The notes below the pieces were generated by a model, which did not search any database, was not told the origin of the DNA, and worked only from the letters and a program-made list of their open reading frames with translations. A DNA stretch of 64,000 nucleotides from Patiria miniata (Eukaryota > Echinodermata > Asteroidea > Valvatida > Asterinidae), in contig NW_024037074.1 of the NCBI RefSeq assembly GCF_015706575.1, forward strand, positions 19,519,334 through 19,583,333. The letters are read 5' to 3'. A program made the position numbers and the translations under genes. This document shows, piece after piece, positions 23,201 to 35,068 of the stretch; the stretch's first letter is position 1; the number at the start of each line of letters is the position of its first letter.

Positions 23201-26200
23201 TCCTTGCACAAGCAGCCCCTAAATCAATTACAAAGAGAGAGTTATGAGGCACTTGAATGGACTGACACTGTTTCAAAATATGCATTAAAACATATTATAT
23301 AACATGGTCCTATAATGGATCAGTCTGTCATTGCAGAGTTATGGTCTTCTTGCACAAGCAACCCCTAAATCAATTACAAAGAGAGAGTTTTTGGTGCCAC
23401 TCGAATGGACTGCCGCTGTTTCAAAACACGAAGTGTGAGGGCACACTACCACGGAACAAACAGCAGTGGCTCCCAAGAAAGGCGATCCACTTTCGATCAC
23501 TAGCATCTTGAACGAAGACAAGGACCTACCCTGCTCTTGTTGTGATCATTGACGGCAAGTCGTCCCAGTCCCTGAGCTAGCTCGGCACACGACAAGCCCT
23601 GGCTACGTCTGTCTGTACTCTGTTGGGCATCCTTGAGTAAACCGATGATGTACTCCACAGTAGCTGAAACGATAAAACTTTAATGTTAGAACAAAGAAAC
23701 TGACTGGTGCGGGGTTTGAACCTGCGACCTCCGGATTGCTGTTACGGTGCTCTACAAATGAGCTATCCAGCCCTACATGTATGTTGGCGGTTCCCCATTT
23801 TGACAATAAAAGTTTTGTCAACGATGTAAAGCTTTTCTGTCATTGATTTTGATTAATTCATTCCAAATGCAGTGTTGATATGCAAGCTTGTTTAAAGCTA
23901 TAGTCCATCATTTGTAATTTGTGCATTTTGTTCGTTTGAAGCAACAAAAGAGTTCAAAATCTAATAAAGGATACTAAGCAACTAACCTGATAAAGTTTCA
24001 GCTAAGCTTCAGCTGTACATTCCGAGAAAAACCAGCATTCTAAGATCTCAATTTCAAATCAAAAGTTACTGAATCATGTTTTGAATTGCAGCTATACGCG
24101 GCGTCGCGCACTGATCCGACGAATTATAACAACCGCGCGCGCATGTGCGTCGTTCCAATACTTGCGCGCGCTGCACTGAATAACAAAACGAACTACTAAT
24201 TTAAATTTTCCTACGGTGCTTCTTAAGAATCACCGTTGGAAATGCCTTCTTTCGTTGATTACTTCAAAATGACAGCTTCCCAGAAAGAATAATTTCACAG
24301 GGAGTTTAGTTCCCTTACTATCTTTCAACTAAGTATGTTTTTCAACAATAATTACACCAGTTACTTTTTGGATGGCTGCAAATGATGGACTATAGCTTTA
24401 ATGTAAAGATTTTTACATCTAAACTAGTTTCAAGGTTTCAAGTTGCTTTAACCCTAACCTCTAACCTTTCTAAATCCTCCAAAATCTTCCAGGCAGTTTT
24501 GGAGGATTTTGGAAGATTGAGGCTAAATGGTGAATAAAAGTGTCGGTTGATTTTGGAGGATGCATTGTGTTGAGTTCGTAGGCTGTACCCAGCATTGTTT
24601 ATGTTCAGTCATGCATAATTGAGCCCTGCATTATGCTTAAAGTCATCTGCACTGCTTCTGAATGTCATCGGCACTGCCTCAACCCATTAACAGTGACTGT
24701 TGGAGGATTTTGAAGAACTGACACAATGGTCACCATTCCACTGAACAAATTCAAGAAATAACGGATGATTTTGGAGGATTGAGGCATGGGTCACCCCTCC
24801 ACTGAACAAATTCAAGAAAAAACGCATCATTTTGGAGGATTGAGGCTGATTCCAATATTAACACAGTGACAACTGGAGGATTTTGCAGGATGGTTCCTAG
24901 CCAAAAGGGCCTAGGGGGTTATGGTTTATTGTATCATTATTTTAGGAATATGATTATGTCAGGTATATTACACTGTCTTGTGACATATACTCACATTTTT
25001 CAGTGGTCATATTTATGGTTTCTCCATTTTCTTTGATACCTGTAAAAAAAAACAGATAAAAGTAATGAATTTGAAAATAATTACTGAAAAAACAAAGAAA
25101 ACATTTTTTAACACACTGTCACGTTTTCAGAATTGAACAGTATACTTATTGGTATGCCTTAAGAGTTCTTTAGAACTTATCAACACTTCAAAAAACAATT
25201 TTAAGATGTAAACGTGTTTCGGAAAGGCAGAAAAGAGTTGGCTGGTCTTGGATTGACCCTTCAACAGACAGATTCTGTCAAGAAACTGAGAGACAGATTG
25301 CCATCGGCAAGAAACTTATCCATCCTGAGCTGTTTCCCCAAGATGTCTCGTAAGGCGACCGACAGGCACCGTCAAGACGGCTTACTGCCATCAGAAGCCC
25401 CTGAATGACTTTTGACTTTACACACCCACTCAGTTCACAAGGGGTGGGGGAAAGGGGGTAGACAGGAGAGGGGAGAATTCACAATAACCCTTAAATTGCC
25501 CTAAATGTCTTGTAGGCAACCAACAAGCGATTTCAAAACGGCTTACTCCCATAATAAACTCACAATTGACTTTTGACTCTAAGCACCAACTCAGTGGGAA
25601 AGGGGGTGGGGATGGGGAAATGGGAGGGTGAAGGAAAGAGGGGTGGGGGTAGGGGATGGGGTAGGGGATGGGGTAGATGACGGAGTAAGCAAGGGAAGGT
25701 TCACAGTAATCCAAAACTCCAAAAAATGTTTCACAGGCAACCAACAAGCAAAGTCAAGATGGCTTAATACTGCCATCCATAGTTCCTGACCTCTGACTTC
25801 AAGCTGCAACTCAGTCCTCAGAGAATTGGGTCGAGGAGGGGGGGGGGGGGGAGTCACAATAAGCCTCAGGGCCCTACATGGGTTATCCGATAACACTCGG
25901 GGTGATTATCCTCTACACAGCGGGGTAAGTTAAAATGAGGCCAGCCCCATCCCGGGCATGATACAGAATTGAGAGAGGCACCCCTTAAGCTGAGGATGTT
26001 ACCAATATAATCCCGTGTACTATTCTAAGGGTAAGGCTGGAACTTCAAATTCGGATTAATTAAAACTGTCGCCACCAAAAGTACACTGTGTGGAATAATA
26101 TCAGAGCAAAAGGAGAAGAGAAAAAGGAGAAAACAACCTGCAAGTCTGAACGGTAAACTTTATGTCCTGATTTTGCAAGTAAAAGAAAATGTACAAGAAT

Positions 26201-29200
26201 GAATCAAAAGTGTTGGAACAGAAAGGTTAATAGCAACACTGAGTATTGGCAAAAGATTATTTTGCCTTAAGGGTAAACTATGCAGTCACTTGGGGAAAGA
26301 CAAATGAATCGTTAAGATACGACAGTCGATTATTTGCAACTGAGTCGGCAGTGAGGCCTTGACTCAAAAACTGCAATCGTGATTCACCGCGAAACATGCG
26401 ATTCCGACTGAAAAAATCAACTTGATTGCAGTTGGAACGTATAATGTGCGGTGGCCTTTTAATACCAAGGATAATTAATGAGATGAACCAAACTTTAAAA
26501 AAAAAACGAGTTAAACTCACTGGTGTCTCCAGAATCGACTCTGTCCTCCTCCTCATCCAGGATGTAGGCCAGCGTCATCATGGTGATGGCCTTGAGGTAG
26601 GCATCGTTGTCGTTATCGTCACACCCCTGGGCGTAGGGCTGGATCTTAGCTTCCACTGCCTCCTGACGATAGAAGTGACGATTGCTAGGGGCCTTGGACA
26701 GGTTGTGGAGGATGCTGAGGGAGGCTTTGATGAGGAAGGCAACATTCTGGGCACAGGAGAGACGGACAACAGACATCAATGGAAGATAGCAGCCATCTTG
26801 GTCTAGTACCCTGAATACAGGATGCATCCTCAATACAATGGTACTTACAAAATCGCGGGCAGCAGCCTACATGTACTCTCTGTTGTTCTTAATTAAGCCA
26901 TGTCTAAGTTACTTGTGCCTGCTAATGTGAAAGGAATTATGTTTTTGTCAATTTCTTCTCAGAAATGGTTTTCAGCAGTTAGTATTCATATGAATCGGGA
27001 TACATGCAATTTCCTGATTTCCTGGATATTATTCAAAAATATAAAAACCACCCTTGTATTTGAAAAGAATTATCAAATATCTAACATACATGTATGTAAT
27101 CCGTTAACTTAAAAAGCCTAGGTGGTACTCATGCAGCTGCAGTATATATATGCTTTCTTCATATCTATTTGCTATCTATCTAAAATTTCATTTGCTATTG
27201 TTTGTTTGTTTGTTTGTTTTTTTATAGGAAAAATGATTTAAAAAAAAAAGTAAAAAAACCTTTAAAAATATAAAAACAGCTTATTATTTTAAGTGGAATT
27301 ATCTTCGTCTAAGATTAAAACCCAGGCCAAGAGGCTGAGCATTGGTGCCAGAGTCTGCGGGAAACGTTGATTACAATTAAAATCCCGAGTTGCACCATAA
27401 CTCTTTGATCCAAGCCACCGGTTAAATTTTCCTTCAAGTCATTCACAAACAGATGGTAAAAAAAACACCACTCAGGCTTAAAAGTCTGGACAGGATATTC
27501 ACTGTTTCTTTAAAATCGGATCACACCGTTATCAGTGGAAGTTTTAAATATCCGACTGATCGGCCTTCAGCGTGTTGGAAACGATAACACGACCCAGAGA
27601 TGATACTCTGGACAAGGAAACCCAAACCCCAGGGGCACGGTAAACGGACGCTATCCTTTCATAAGGCCAAAAAAAAAAGTCTCCGGTTTCTGGTATGCGC
27701 GCGCGTCGCCGTAGCCATGCGCGTCGGCAAAATGAAAAAGTTTTTTTTTCAATACAAGATGATGTCTCAAAACTGCCAAACTCACTGGTTTGACTGGAAT
27801 TCTGCTGCTGCCCAATTTTAACGTGTTTTTAGATGGGGTTATGATTGAGAATAAGCTTTATGTGGCCTCTCTGGACTCCCATATATTTGCACTAAGTTTA
27901 GTCGGGCACCATTTGCAGTCATCAGCCGACATTTGAAGCCAAAAAAAAAAAAAAAACAGGTAAAAAAAAAAAAAAAAGCCGCGTCGCCGCACCACTTTTG
28001 GGGCAAGCTCCATACCAGAAACCGGAGACTTTTTTTTTTTGGCCTAACCTTGTTCATGTGATATCAGTAATGAGACAGAGCGGGCGGAGAGTCATTTAGC
28101 ATTAGGCAGGGATTAACAGGGTTTACGGCGTAATGACTTCCGAGTGCTTCCATCCGAGAAGACACCGAGGCAGAGAAAAGCTTTCGAGGGGTTGTGAAAT
28201 GCTGTAACACCCGTTTCAGACTGGCGTTGCACAGTCTCGCCAGAATAAATTGTTCTGAACATTGGAATTAAGTTTGACGTTTGCCGAAAGAGTTAGGAGT
28301 GACTACTTTGGAAGATTGAATGTTGTAGTCATTCGGAAAGACTCCTCAATGGATATTAATACATTAATTTTTCCGGTCTACATGTATAACCCAAAGTCTA
28401 TTTGGGTTGACCTAACTTGCTCCCAATTCCATTTGGTTTGGCATGACTTTTGAATACTAGTCTGAAGCAGACTTTTGGGGTTCTGAAAACTTGATTATGT
28501 AGTAGTTTTGTTCAAAATGTTGTCAGAGCTTCATGAGAACTTACAATTGTCATTAGTAATGACGAGGTCTTTGCCTTGCTCACTATGTGGGAGAAGATGG
28601 CTTCAGCCGACCATCACTGGAAACTGATAAAAACTTCCACTTTTTTTGAAATTAAAATGACAGCACACCAAGTGCAATGATTTCACAGGATGCTTGAGAC
28701 TATTATTCACTTACAGTCAAGTTAGGTATTTCATAATAATTTGGTAAATCTTTTCTGCGCTTAGCGCTACTCTGTGCTTGAGAGCTGCATAAATTGGATC
28801 CAGTTGCACTGGATAATACAGGCTGGCAATGTAGTAAACGACCAGTGCTGTGCATCTGAACCAGGTATCCCAATATCCGAGTACCAAACCGTTGATGTCA
28901 GGAACCAGCTCTAGATTATGGAATCGAGTGACCGTAAAGAACTTTACAAATTACTAAAGTAACTTCTCAGACACCAAAAAGAATGGTTTGGAAAGTCATT
29001 TGTGGGGAATTTTCAAAATGAAAACCAGGCTACGTGGGAAAAACAAAACATATTTTGCATTTATGACGCTCGCAAAAGTTGCACTTCACACCTGAAAGCT
29101 ATACAATATGTAAAACTCGCTGTACATACTTGTACATGTACGTGTCTTGCTGTATTGACGCACTGATTTGGAAGTGATGTATTATCGTGCGGACCTTTTT

Positions 29201-32200
29201 TTTAAAAATCTGAACAGCAACTTCTGAGATTTGAATTTTTGGGTTGGGTTTCTTGGATCTGTATCTTGGAACCCGTGGTTTTTTTTATCGGTAACCATTT
29301 CCAGTACTACCCGTAAATGCACACCAAAAACCAACCATTATACATTGTACGTGAACTTTCAACGGTGAACTTCTAAATTAGCCAGAGTCAAAGCATGGTA
29401 AATTTCCAGGTGGATAATGACCATGGGTGATATCGTTGCACTTTGTGGGTCTGGAGAGAACTGGTCACCGGAAATCAACTCAACCTTGGAATAATGATCT
29501 GCATTATGGAGCTTGTCATTTACTATCACAGACTCATCAATCTCAATGGGAATTAATGAAATGTCTATGGTTTCATATTCCTTATGGGTTTGGCTCTTAA
29601 TGGTCATTGCATGTATTATTGATACTAATGGGTGATTAAGGAAAAATAATTACAAATCTACATGTACTTGGCATTACTGAGTATTTTTGCATGCTGTCAA
29701 ATTGTGCATGGCCAGAGGAACAAAAAAGCAGGACAGGTCTACACAAAATTTAAAAAGAAAAGAACTTTTCTCAACAACTCTCTGGAACTACCTGCCTGCT
29801 TCCTAGAAGAACAAAAATATTGTGATTTCCCAGAATGACGTAGTCTTGTTGTTGTTGTTGTTGGTTTTTTTTTGGGGGGGGGGGGGAGAGTATGCAACGT
29901 GGATATCACAATTTTCAATAATTGATATATCAGAAATCCAATATCAAGAATATTCAATAGATCAATTATCCCATGTAAAAGTTAAAGGCCATAAAGATGA
30001 CACTTTGATTTAAAAAAAAAAAAAAATTAAAAAGGTTAAGTCCCAATTTTCCACAGCTTCCTCTGGAGCATATATTGCTGAAACTTTGTCCAGAATGGGC
30101 GTTTTTTTTAATAGTTTTTTTTATAGGGGGAGACTGCGAATTCCAGCGAATGCTCTAGCACAAAGCGACGCCGCTTGGCATTGCGTGATTTTTTAAATTT
30201 GAGTCACAAGCACAAGTTGCCGCCAAGTTTTATTTCATTATACAGCAAACGATAAACACAAAGTATAAGCACAAACGGGAGATTTATTTTGATGATAATC
30301 TGACGCATTTTGGATATCATTCCTCAATATCGAAAATTTCGATATTTTTATAGGATAAAAAAATTGCTATCGTCAATATTGATATCAAAATAATATCAAA
30401 TAATCAAGTAATATCGATATATCGATGGTGCTTAGGGGGGGAGCAGTGTTTATTATGTTTTGTTGTTTTTTTTTTTTTTTTTTACAAATGTACAGTATGG
30501 ACATCGTAAATTGTAAGAGAAGCAACAATGACAAAACCATACCTTCTGTTTCATATTTTCTCTGTACGGCCCGTGCGCTATATTGGCTGCACACAGTTTC
30601 ACCATACCAGCTTCACCAAGACACTGGGCGCACAGCAGACTGGCGTCGCTCAGGTTCCAGACTGTATTGTACACGTAGTAGGCGGTGAACCAGACACTGT
30701 CATTCTTAAAGAGGCCTTCCTTGGATAACACCGTGAGCATGCTGACAACGAGTTCTGAAAACAAGTCATAAATAGTCAAAATTCTATTTTTTGTATTACA
30801 TGTAATTTAACTTAACTTTAATTTATTTAGTTCATGGAAGGGCACTGATTTGGGAAAGAACAGTTCAAGTTGTGTCCTCTGAACATATATTTTTAACCCT
30901 AACCGCCCTGAATCCTTCAAAATCCTCTTTGCCAAAGTGGAGGAATTTGGAGGATTGAGGTTACATGGTAAAAGTGCGTTACTGATTTCTTAGGATGCAC
31001 TTTGTCAAGGTCTTGGGCCTGACCTTGTGTTGTTTTGGCTCAGCCATGCATAAATATAGGCCTGGATTATGCTTGAAATCCTCCGTACTGCTCCAGGATG
31101 TCACTGGCCAAGCCTCAATATATTGACAGTCACTGCCGCAGGATTTTGCTGGATTCAGGCAGTGGTCACCCCTCCTCGGACCATATTCGAGAAATAATGG
31201 AGGAATTTGCAGGATTAAGGGTTCTGGTACATGTATATGTGATTTTTCAATGAGGCCAATTGGAGAATTTTGCAGGATTGAGGCTAAATCCTAGCAAAAA
31301 GGCCTGGGGAGTTTTTATTTAGTTCATGGAAGGGCACTCATATGGGAAAGAACATTTCAATTTGTGTCCTCTGAACATTCACTTTTTTCAATTCATCACT
31401 TTTTAAAAAAAATTTATTCAGGGCCTACATCAATTTTTTTTTAACATAGATTTCAAGAAATGATGAAAATGTAAATTATGGACTTCATGTGTAGAAACAT
31501 TGTATAATTTCAAGGCAAGTGAACAAGCTGTAAAATTTTAAAGATGAAATTTTTTAAAGGTACAGGTAGTCACAACTTCTTTGATTACTTCATATAGCAG
31601 AGCCAGAATTTGAGTTTTATAATTTCACCTAATGACTACTCAGTTGTATTTCATAAAATACATGAATGACAAACTAAAGTTGAAGCACACTAAATTTGCA
31701 GCAGCCACAATACATGTATATTATAAGTGGGAATGTGTGGCCTAGTGGCTGGGGTTCGTGACTCATGATCAGAGGGTCAGGGGTTCGAATCTAGCCGCTG
31801 GCCATATATTGTGTCCTTGGGCAAGCCACTTCACCCCCACTTGCCTCTCTCCACCCAGGAGTATAAATGGGTACCGGCATTAGCTGGGGAGTAACCTGCG
31901 ATGGACTAGCATCCCATCCAGGGGGAGTAGAAATATTCTCAGTCGTTTCATGCTACTGAAACTGGAGATAAACGCCGGCCTAATCGGCCACATTGGCTCG
32001 TGACAGACTTTACTTTACTACTTTACAATACATGTATTTCATTTATGAAGAAGATTAGTTTAGCTTGTACAGATAATCTAAGCAGATCCTTTTTGATCCT
32101 CAGGAAACTCACCATGCATTTCACATGCATCTACAGGATTTGTTCACGTTTAAAAACAGGCACAAAGCAGCACAAAGGGCACATGCATGCATCATCACAG

Positions 32201-33211
32201 GAAGAACAATGTCAAAACACAAGGCATAGGAACACTCCAACTGAAAAGTGAACAATAAAGAAACCATCATGCAGTTTAAAACTCGTACAGTGGAAAGATT
32301 CTTGCAAGAAAGGGACAGCTCATGCTACACTTCAACTGCAAATTGCAAAACATAATTGTACACTAGGGCTGTGCGGAATATATAAAGGAGATGTTGAAGA
32401 ACATCAACGATGTTACTGTAAGCATGTATACACATAAATTACTGGTGTTCTCATTTGTCCAATGCCATACTTTTGTCAAAAGCCTGTTTAGTCATGCATG
32501 ATTTCAAGGAATGTTAGGCCCAAAAAAAAAAATCTGCTTCCGAAGACGCACCATTGGAAAGGCCTTCTTTCGCTGATTTCTTCAAAGTGACAGCATGCCA
32601 GAAAGAATAATTTCACAGGGAGTTTAGTTCCCTCACTATCTTTATATTTTTCAACATAATTATGTCAGTTACTTTTTGGATAGCTGCAAATGATGGACTG
32701 TAGCTTTAATGCACAAAGATTTTTTGTTAAAAAATCCTGCAACTCATATGCTTCACAACAATTTTGCTCTTTTGCAGATACTCTTGTCAAGAACTTATCT
32801 CAGATACTCAACGAGATAATACCTTTAAGTGCACTGTACCTGGCATCCAGCTATTTGCCACACACTACGAAAAACAAAATATTACACTCATGCAGAACAA
32901 ACTAAGAAATTGTCAAAATAAATTGAATCACCCATCACATACCTGCGCCTTTCTCCTTAGCAAAGACATTGGCAATCTCCTCCCTCTGCTCCTTGGCGTT
33001 CCAGAAGCAATCAGCGATGCGCTTGATCTTAGCCTTGGCTTCCAAGTTGGCATAGTCCTTCATGATGCGCAGCTGCAACAGAGATTCCTTGACTTCCTCC
33101 AGGGGGGAATGGTCCTTATTGTCCGGTTTCTCCGGCTCTGAAGACATACGGCGCACGGGATGCTTCTCTGGAGGTTGTTTCTCTGGACGCTGTTGATTGT
33201 CTTGTTTCTCT

Positions 33212-33246
<35 letters not shown>

Positions 33247-33330
33247 ATGTTGCTGTTCTTGTTGATGTTCTTGTTGATTCTCGTCCATCTTGGATCTGTT
33301 GTTGCACAAGGAGTTGAGCTTGGAACCCAT
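17298..33330 (-). CDS. ARM-TIR-SAM protein, candidate NAD-cleaving TIR enzyme
   Basis: Eleven exons (genomic order reversed): 33330-32943, 30754-30543, 26746-26521, 25039-24995, 23663-23530, 22285-21982, 21340-21219, 20020-19879, 19188-19009, 18666-18414 and 17463-17298. All have AG/GT borders and compatible phases, giving about 723 residues. The N-terminus reads MGSKLNSLC, a possible N-myristoylation signal, followed by polyQ. ARM-type helices follow in residues ~90-420 (WFTAYYVYNTVWNLSDAS, NVAFLIKASLSILHNLSK, EEQEAATQAIWNLAFDS). The TIR domain (~456-584) has HIMLSYQWAAQ, GYRVWVDVD, VILVCISERYKESPNC and IIPLMMD. E525, in CRTEAEYAYQ, aligns with the SARM1 catalytic Glu. A Ser/Pro-rich linker leads to a C-terminal SAM (WSKENVQQWLEHANLS to IQHLVDILK). 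Domain order differs from SARM1. NAD hydrolysis is inferred, not shown. The donor of exon 9 (GTGCGG) is weak. An ATG two codons upstream (33336) is an alternative start. Confidence 0.9.
20142..20428 (+). repeat. tRNA-derived SINE, copy 1
   Basis: The head reads GTGTGGCCTAGTGGTTAGG, then a B-box-like GGGGTTCGAATCC, as in a tRNA promoter. A non-tRNA body follows with GTCCTTGGGCAAGGCACTTC and GGAGTATAAATGGGTACCGG. It is about 95% identical to 31720-32024. It lies in the intron between exons 7 and 8 of the ARM-TIR-SAM gene, antisense to it. Confidence 0.85.
22585..23060. repeat. Interspersed repeat, copy 2 (also at 1150-1640)
   Basis: Shares CATGCTTTTCCCGACAACTG and GCTGTTGCTGTGATGTC with 1150-1640, then further collinear blocks. 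Its 3' side runs into GAGCGCTATACAAGAAGCC and an ATT microsatellite (to about 23123), a tail style common to LINE-mobilised short elements. Confidence 0.55.
23165..23430. repeat. Local tandem duplication, period 146 bp
   Basis: The block GCAGAGTTATGGTCT, followed by TTGCACAAGCA.CCCCTAAATCAA and AAAGAGAGAGTT, occurs at 23187 and 23333. It is intronic in the ARM-TIR-SAM gene, between exons 5 and 6, and ends about 100 bp from exon 5. Non-coding. Confidence 0.8.
23695..23790 (-). repeat. tRNA-derived repeat fragment
   Basis: Read on the minus strand it carries TAGCTCATTTGTAGAGC (A-box) and GAGGTCGCAGGTTCAAACCC (B-box), the spacing of a tRNA. The acceptor arms do not pair well and no CCA-proximal stem is evident, so it is more likely a SINE head or tRNA pseudogene than a working tRNA. 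It starts about 30 bp upstream of the exon beginning at 23663. Confidence 0.65.
24447..24925. repeat. GGAGGATTTTGG-rich interspersed repeat, copy 1
   Basis: Begins TTAACCCTAACC and contains many variants of TGGAGGATTTTGGAGGATTG together with their complement TCCTCCAAAATC. It ends near GGGCCTAGGGGGTTATGG. A diverged copy in the same orientation is at 30893-31315. It is intronic in the ARM-TIR-SAM gene and non-coding. Confidence 0.7.
25330..25880. repeat. Degenerate tandem array of three ~170-220 bp G-rich units
   Basis: Three units start near 25342, 25510 and 25730. Each has a word like AGGCAACCAACAAGC, then AGACGGCTTACTGCC, then TTTTGACTYTA, an ACTCAGT and a purine-rich GGGGTGGGG stretch ending CACAATAA. 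The middle unit has an extra TAGGGGATGGGG expansion. The G-rich strand is plus, so the gene's pre-mRNA would carry the C-rich complement. Intronic, between exons 3 and 4. Confidence 0.7.
27664..28045. repeat. MITE with AGGCC-A(n)-GTCTCCGG termini
   Basis: Left end AGGCC, an A run, then GTCTCCGGTTTCTGGTATG; the right end is the inverted copy CATACCAGAAACCGGAGAC, a T run, then GGCCT. The subterminal CGCGTCGCC blocks are also inverted. The interior of about 300 bp has no ORF. It is intronic in the ARM-TIR-SAM gene. Confidence 0.85.
30893..31315. repeat. GGAGGATTTTGG-rich interspersed repeat, copy 2
   Basis: Starts TTAACCCTAACCG and ends near AAAAAGGCCTGGGGAG, matching 24447-24925 with much divergence. 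It is bracketed by a ~64 bp direct repeat at 30825-30888 and 31317-31380 (ATTTAGTTCATGGAAGGGCA...). Confidence 0.7.
31720..32024 (+). mobile_element. tRNA-derived SINE, copy 2, with 13 bp target duplication
   Basis: Same family as 20142-20428 (GTGTGGCCTAGTGG head, GGGTTCGAATC B-box, GTCCTTGGGCAAG body). It is bounded by perfect copies of ACAATACATGTAT at 31707-31719 and 32025-32037, which marks its insertion. It sits in the first intron of the ARM-TIR-SAM gene. Confidence 0.9.
33211..33285 (-). repeat. CAG/CAA repeat coding for polyglutamine
   Basis: Within coding exon 1 of the ARM-TIR-SAM gene. Mixed CAG and CAA codons give a run of about twelve Gln plus flanking Gln/Glu/His-rich sequence (roughly residues 16-43). 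Such tracts are often length-polymorphic. The mixed codons should slow expansion. Confidence 0.9.
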
Positions 33331-33724
33331 GCACATCTCAAACAGTGATCCCAGTCACAGCTTTTTACTCAAATGTTCGTCCCAGGACGGGCTTGGGTTG
33401 AGGATCTGCAGAACAAGAGTGTGCGAGGATTTTTTTTCTCAAAAGGCTGCAATAAATTATGAAAAGGAACTGGGGAACACAATGATGCAAGCTGCAGACT
33501 TCTTGAGGAAACTTGAACATCCTGCAAAACGAAAATTGCACATCTCAATATTTCAGTTTTGGATATGGACTCCATGCTTACTCTGTGTTCTGTGACAGCT
33601 CTTGGGAGAGCTTCCGCTTGCTCCTTGGAGAAACGGAATGGCAAAGATGTTTGAAAAAGTGAATGAATGATGGAAGTTCGCATCAGGGCAACATCAAGTT
33701 TAATATTGGGTTCTGCCCTTTACT

Positions 33725-33870
33725 GGCATAATAGTCCAATGATTAAAACATCTGCATTTGTGAGATGGAGGTTGTGGGTCCGAATCCCATCTGAGCAAGA
33801 TTGTAATTTTTTTCTATCATGATCTCTGACAGTGCTTAGCATAGAGTGCTTTATAAATATTACGTCGGTG
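33725..33870 (+). repeat. tRNA-derived SINE fragment
   Basis: An A-box-like GGCATAATAGTCCAATGATT and B-box-like GTGGGTCCGAATCC are spaced like a tRNA promoter. A tail with GTGCTTAGCATAGAGTGCTTT and TATAAATATTA follows. Confidence 0.6.
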
Positions 33871-34564
33871 AAGGGAAAAACCCTGTTTCAAACTGGACAA
33901 TGATTTGGGAAGTCAGACAACAGTTAGTCATGCTTTGCACCTGAAAGGATGAAAAAGACAACAAAAATGATCAGGATAAATGACTAAAACACAGGTACAA
34001 ATGAATGCAGACCAAGGTGGACCAAAAGCCAGCAAAACCAATGCATATTTTATGACTCTGGAAGGCCTGTCTCGGACAGGAGACACAAATGACATTTTAA
34101 TCCCCACACAACCGCATTTACAGTTTGTAAGCATCTCCTTGGAGGATTTCTAGCCGGTAAGCTCAGAGCAAACACTCTCTGTAATTGGACGGGTAACAGC
34201 GATGACGTTATGTCATTTGTTCAGTCATGGTTGATTGCACTCACCATTGAATCATCTCAGTTTATTACTTTAATTTGACGAGATACGTGTACATGCATAT
34301 TTGCGCATAAATTTTCATACATGTACATAAGTGTATCTGTCTTAAAATAAGTTAATCCAAATTTAATTTATGACTTGCTTTCCTTGCACGTTAATTTTAC
34401 AACTTATAATGTATACATCCAATAATGTCAGCATGAATAAATAATCTCTTAGTCTCCGGGTAGCCAAGTAGAAGGCAGGGCAAGACTATAAACTCTTGAC
34501 ATTATAGAGCAAGTTGTTTTAACATTGGAAGCAGAAGGTGTTTAAATAAAGGTTTCTGATGATA

Positions 34565-34900
34565 TTAACCTCATGCTATTTAAACAGTCACAGACAGTCA
34601 AAATTCACTTCCGCTTCCCCTGCTGTACTTTTAACAAAGGCTCGTTACCAGCAGTCAGATCATAATGTCAAGCAAGCACTGTGACTAGTCAAACTGGGTC
34701 AACAGACAAAGCAGGCAAGTTGGGGTCACAGCTGTTTCATCACTCATCCGGAGTTAAAGCATTAGCTGTATCAAGTTACTTAAATAGTCCCAGCCAGTTA
34801 ATCCTGCTTTATGTAGGCTGCTGAGAACAGTCACTCGTTTGATTTTGACTAAAAGGACAACTTGGCCCAGAATGTATGTTTGTGTAGGATGGTTTTAAAC
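34565..34900. repeat. Interspersed repeat containing AACAGTCAC motifs, copy 2
   Basis: Second copy of the family at 16805-17105, same orientation, with extra sequence in the first third. Non-coding. Confidence 0.6.
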
Positions 34901-35068
34901 AAAACTTTCAACAAATACTATTATAGCCTGCCCGCGAGCACACTTTTTAAAATCACCTTCTTTGACAACAATTGATTTCTTCCCAAGGAAACCATTTTAG
35001 AAGGACAGTATCACAGAGTATTGGATACCACTCCTTTCTTCACCTTGAGCAAGATTTTGCCTTATTAA

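Noticed and set aside
23695..23790. Functional tRNA gene
   Set aside because: Promoter boxes are present but the acceptor stem does not pair properly; a tRNA-derived repeat explains it better. The same applies to 33725 and 56755.
26747..26810. Longer form of ARM exon 3 starting at the CAG before 26810
   Set aside because: The frame needs two bases from the previous exon, but exon 2 ends in phase 0. The acceptor CTGTGCCCAG before 26746 restores the frame and gives a continuous ARM helix (KQK-NVAFLIKASL).
29359..29607. Extra exon of the ARM-TIR-SAM gene
   Set aside because: An 82-codon ORF without ARM-like pattern; the phases of exons 2 and 3 already join without it.
30825..31380. LTR retrotransposon from the 64 bp direct repeats
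   Set aside because: Repeats are too short, lack TG..CA ends, primer site and coding domains.
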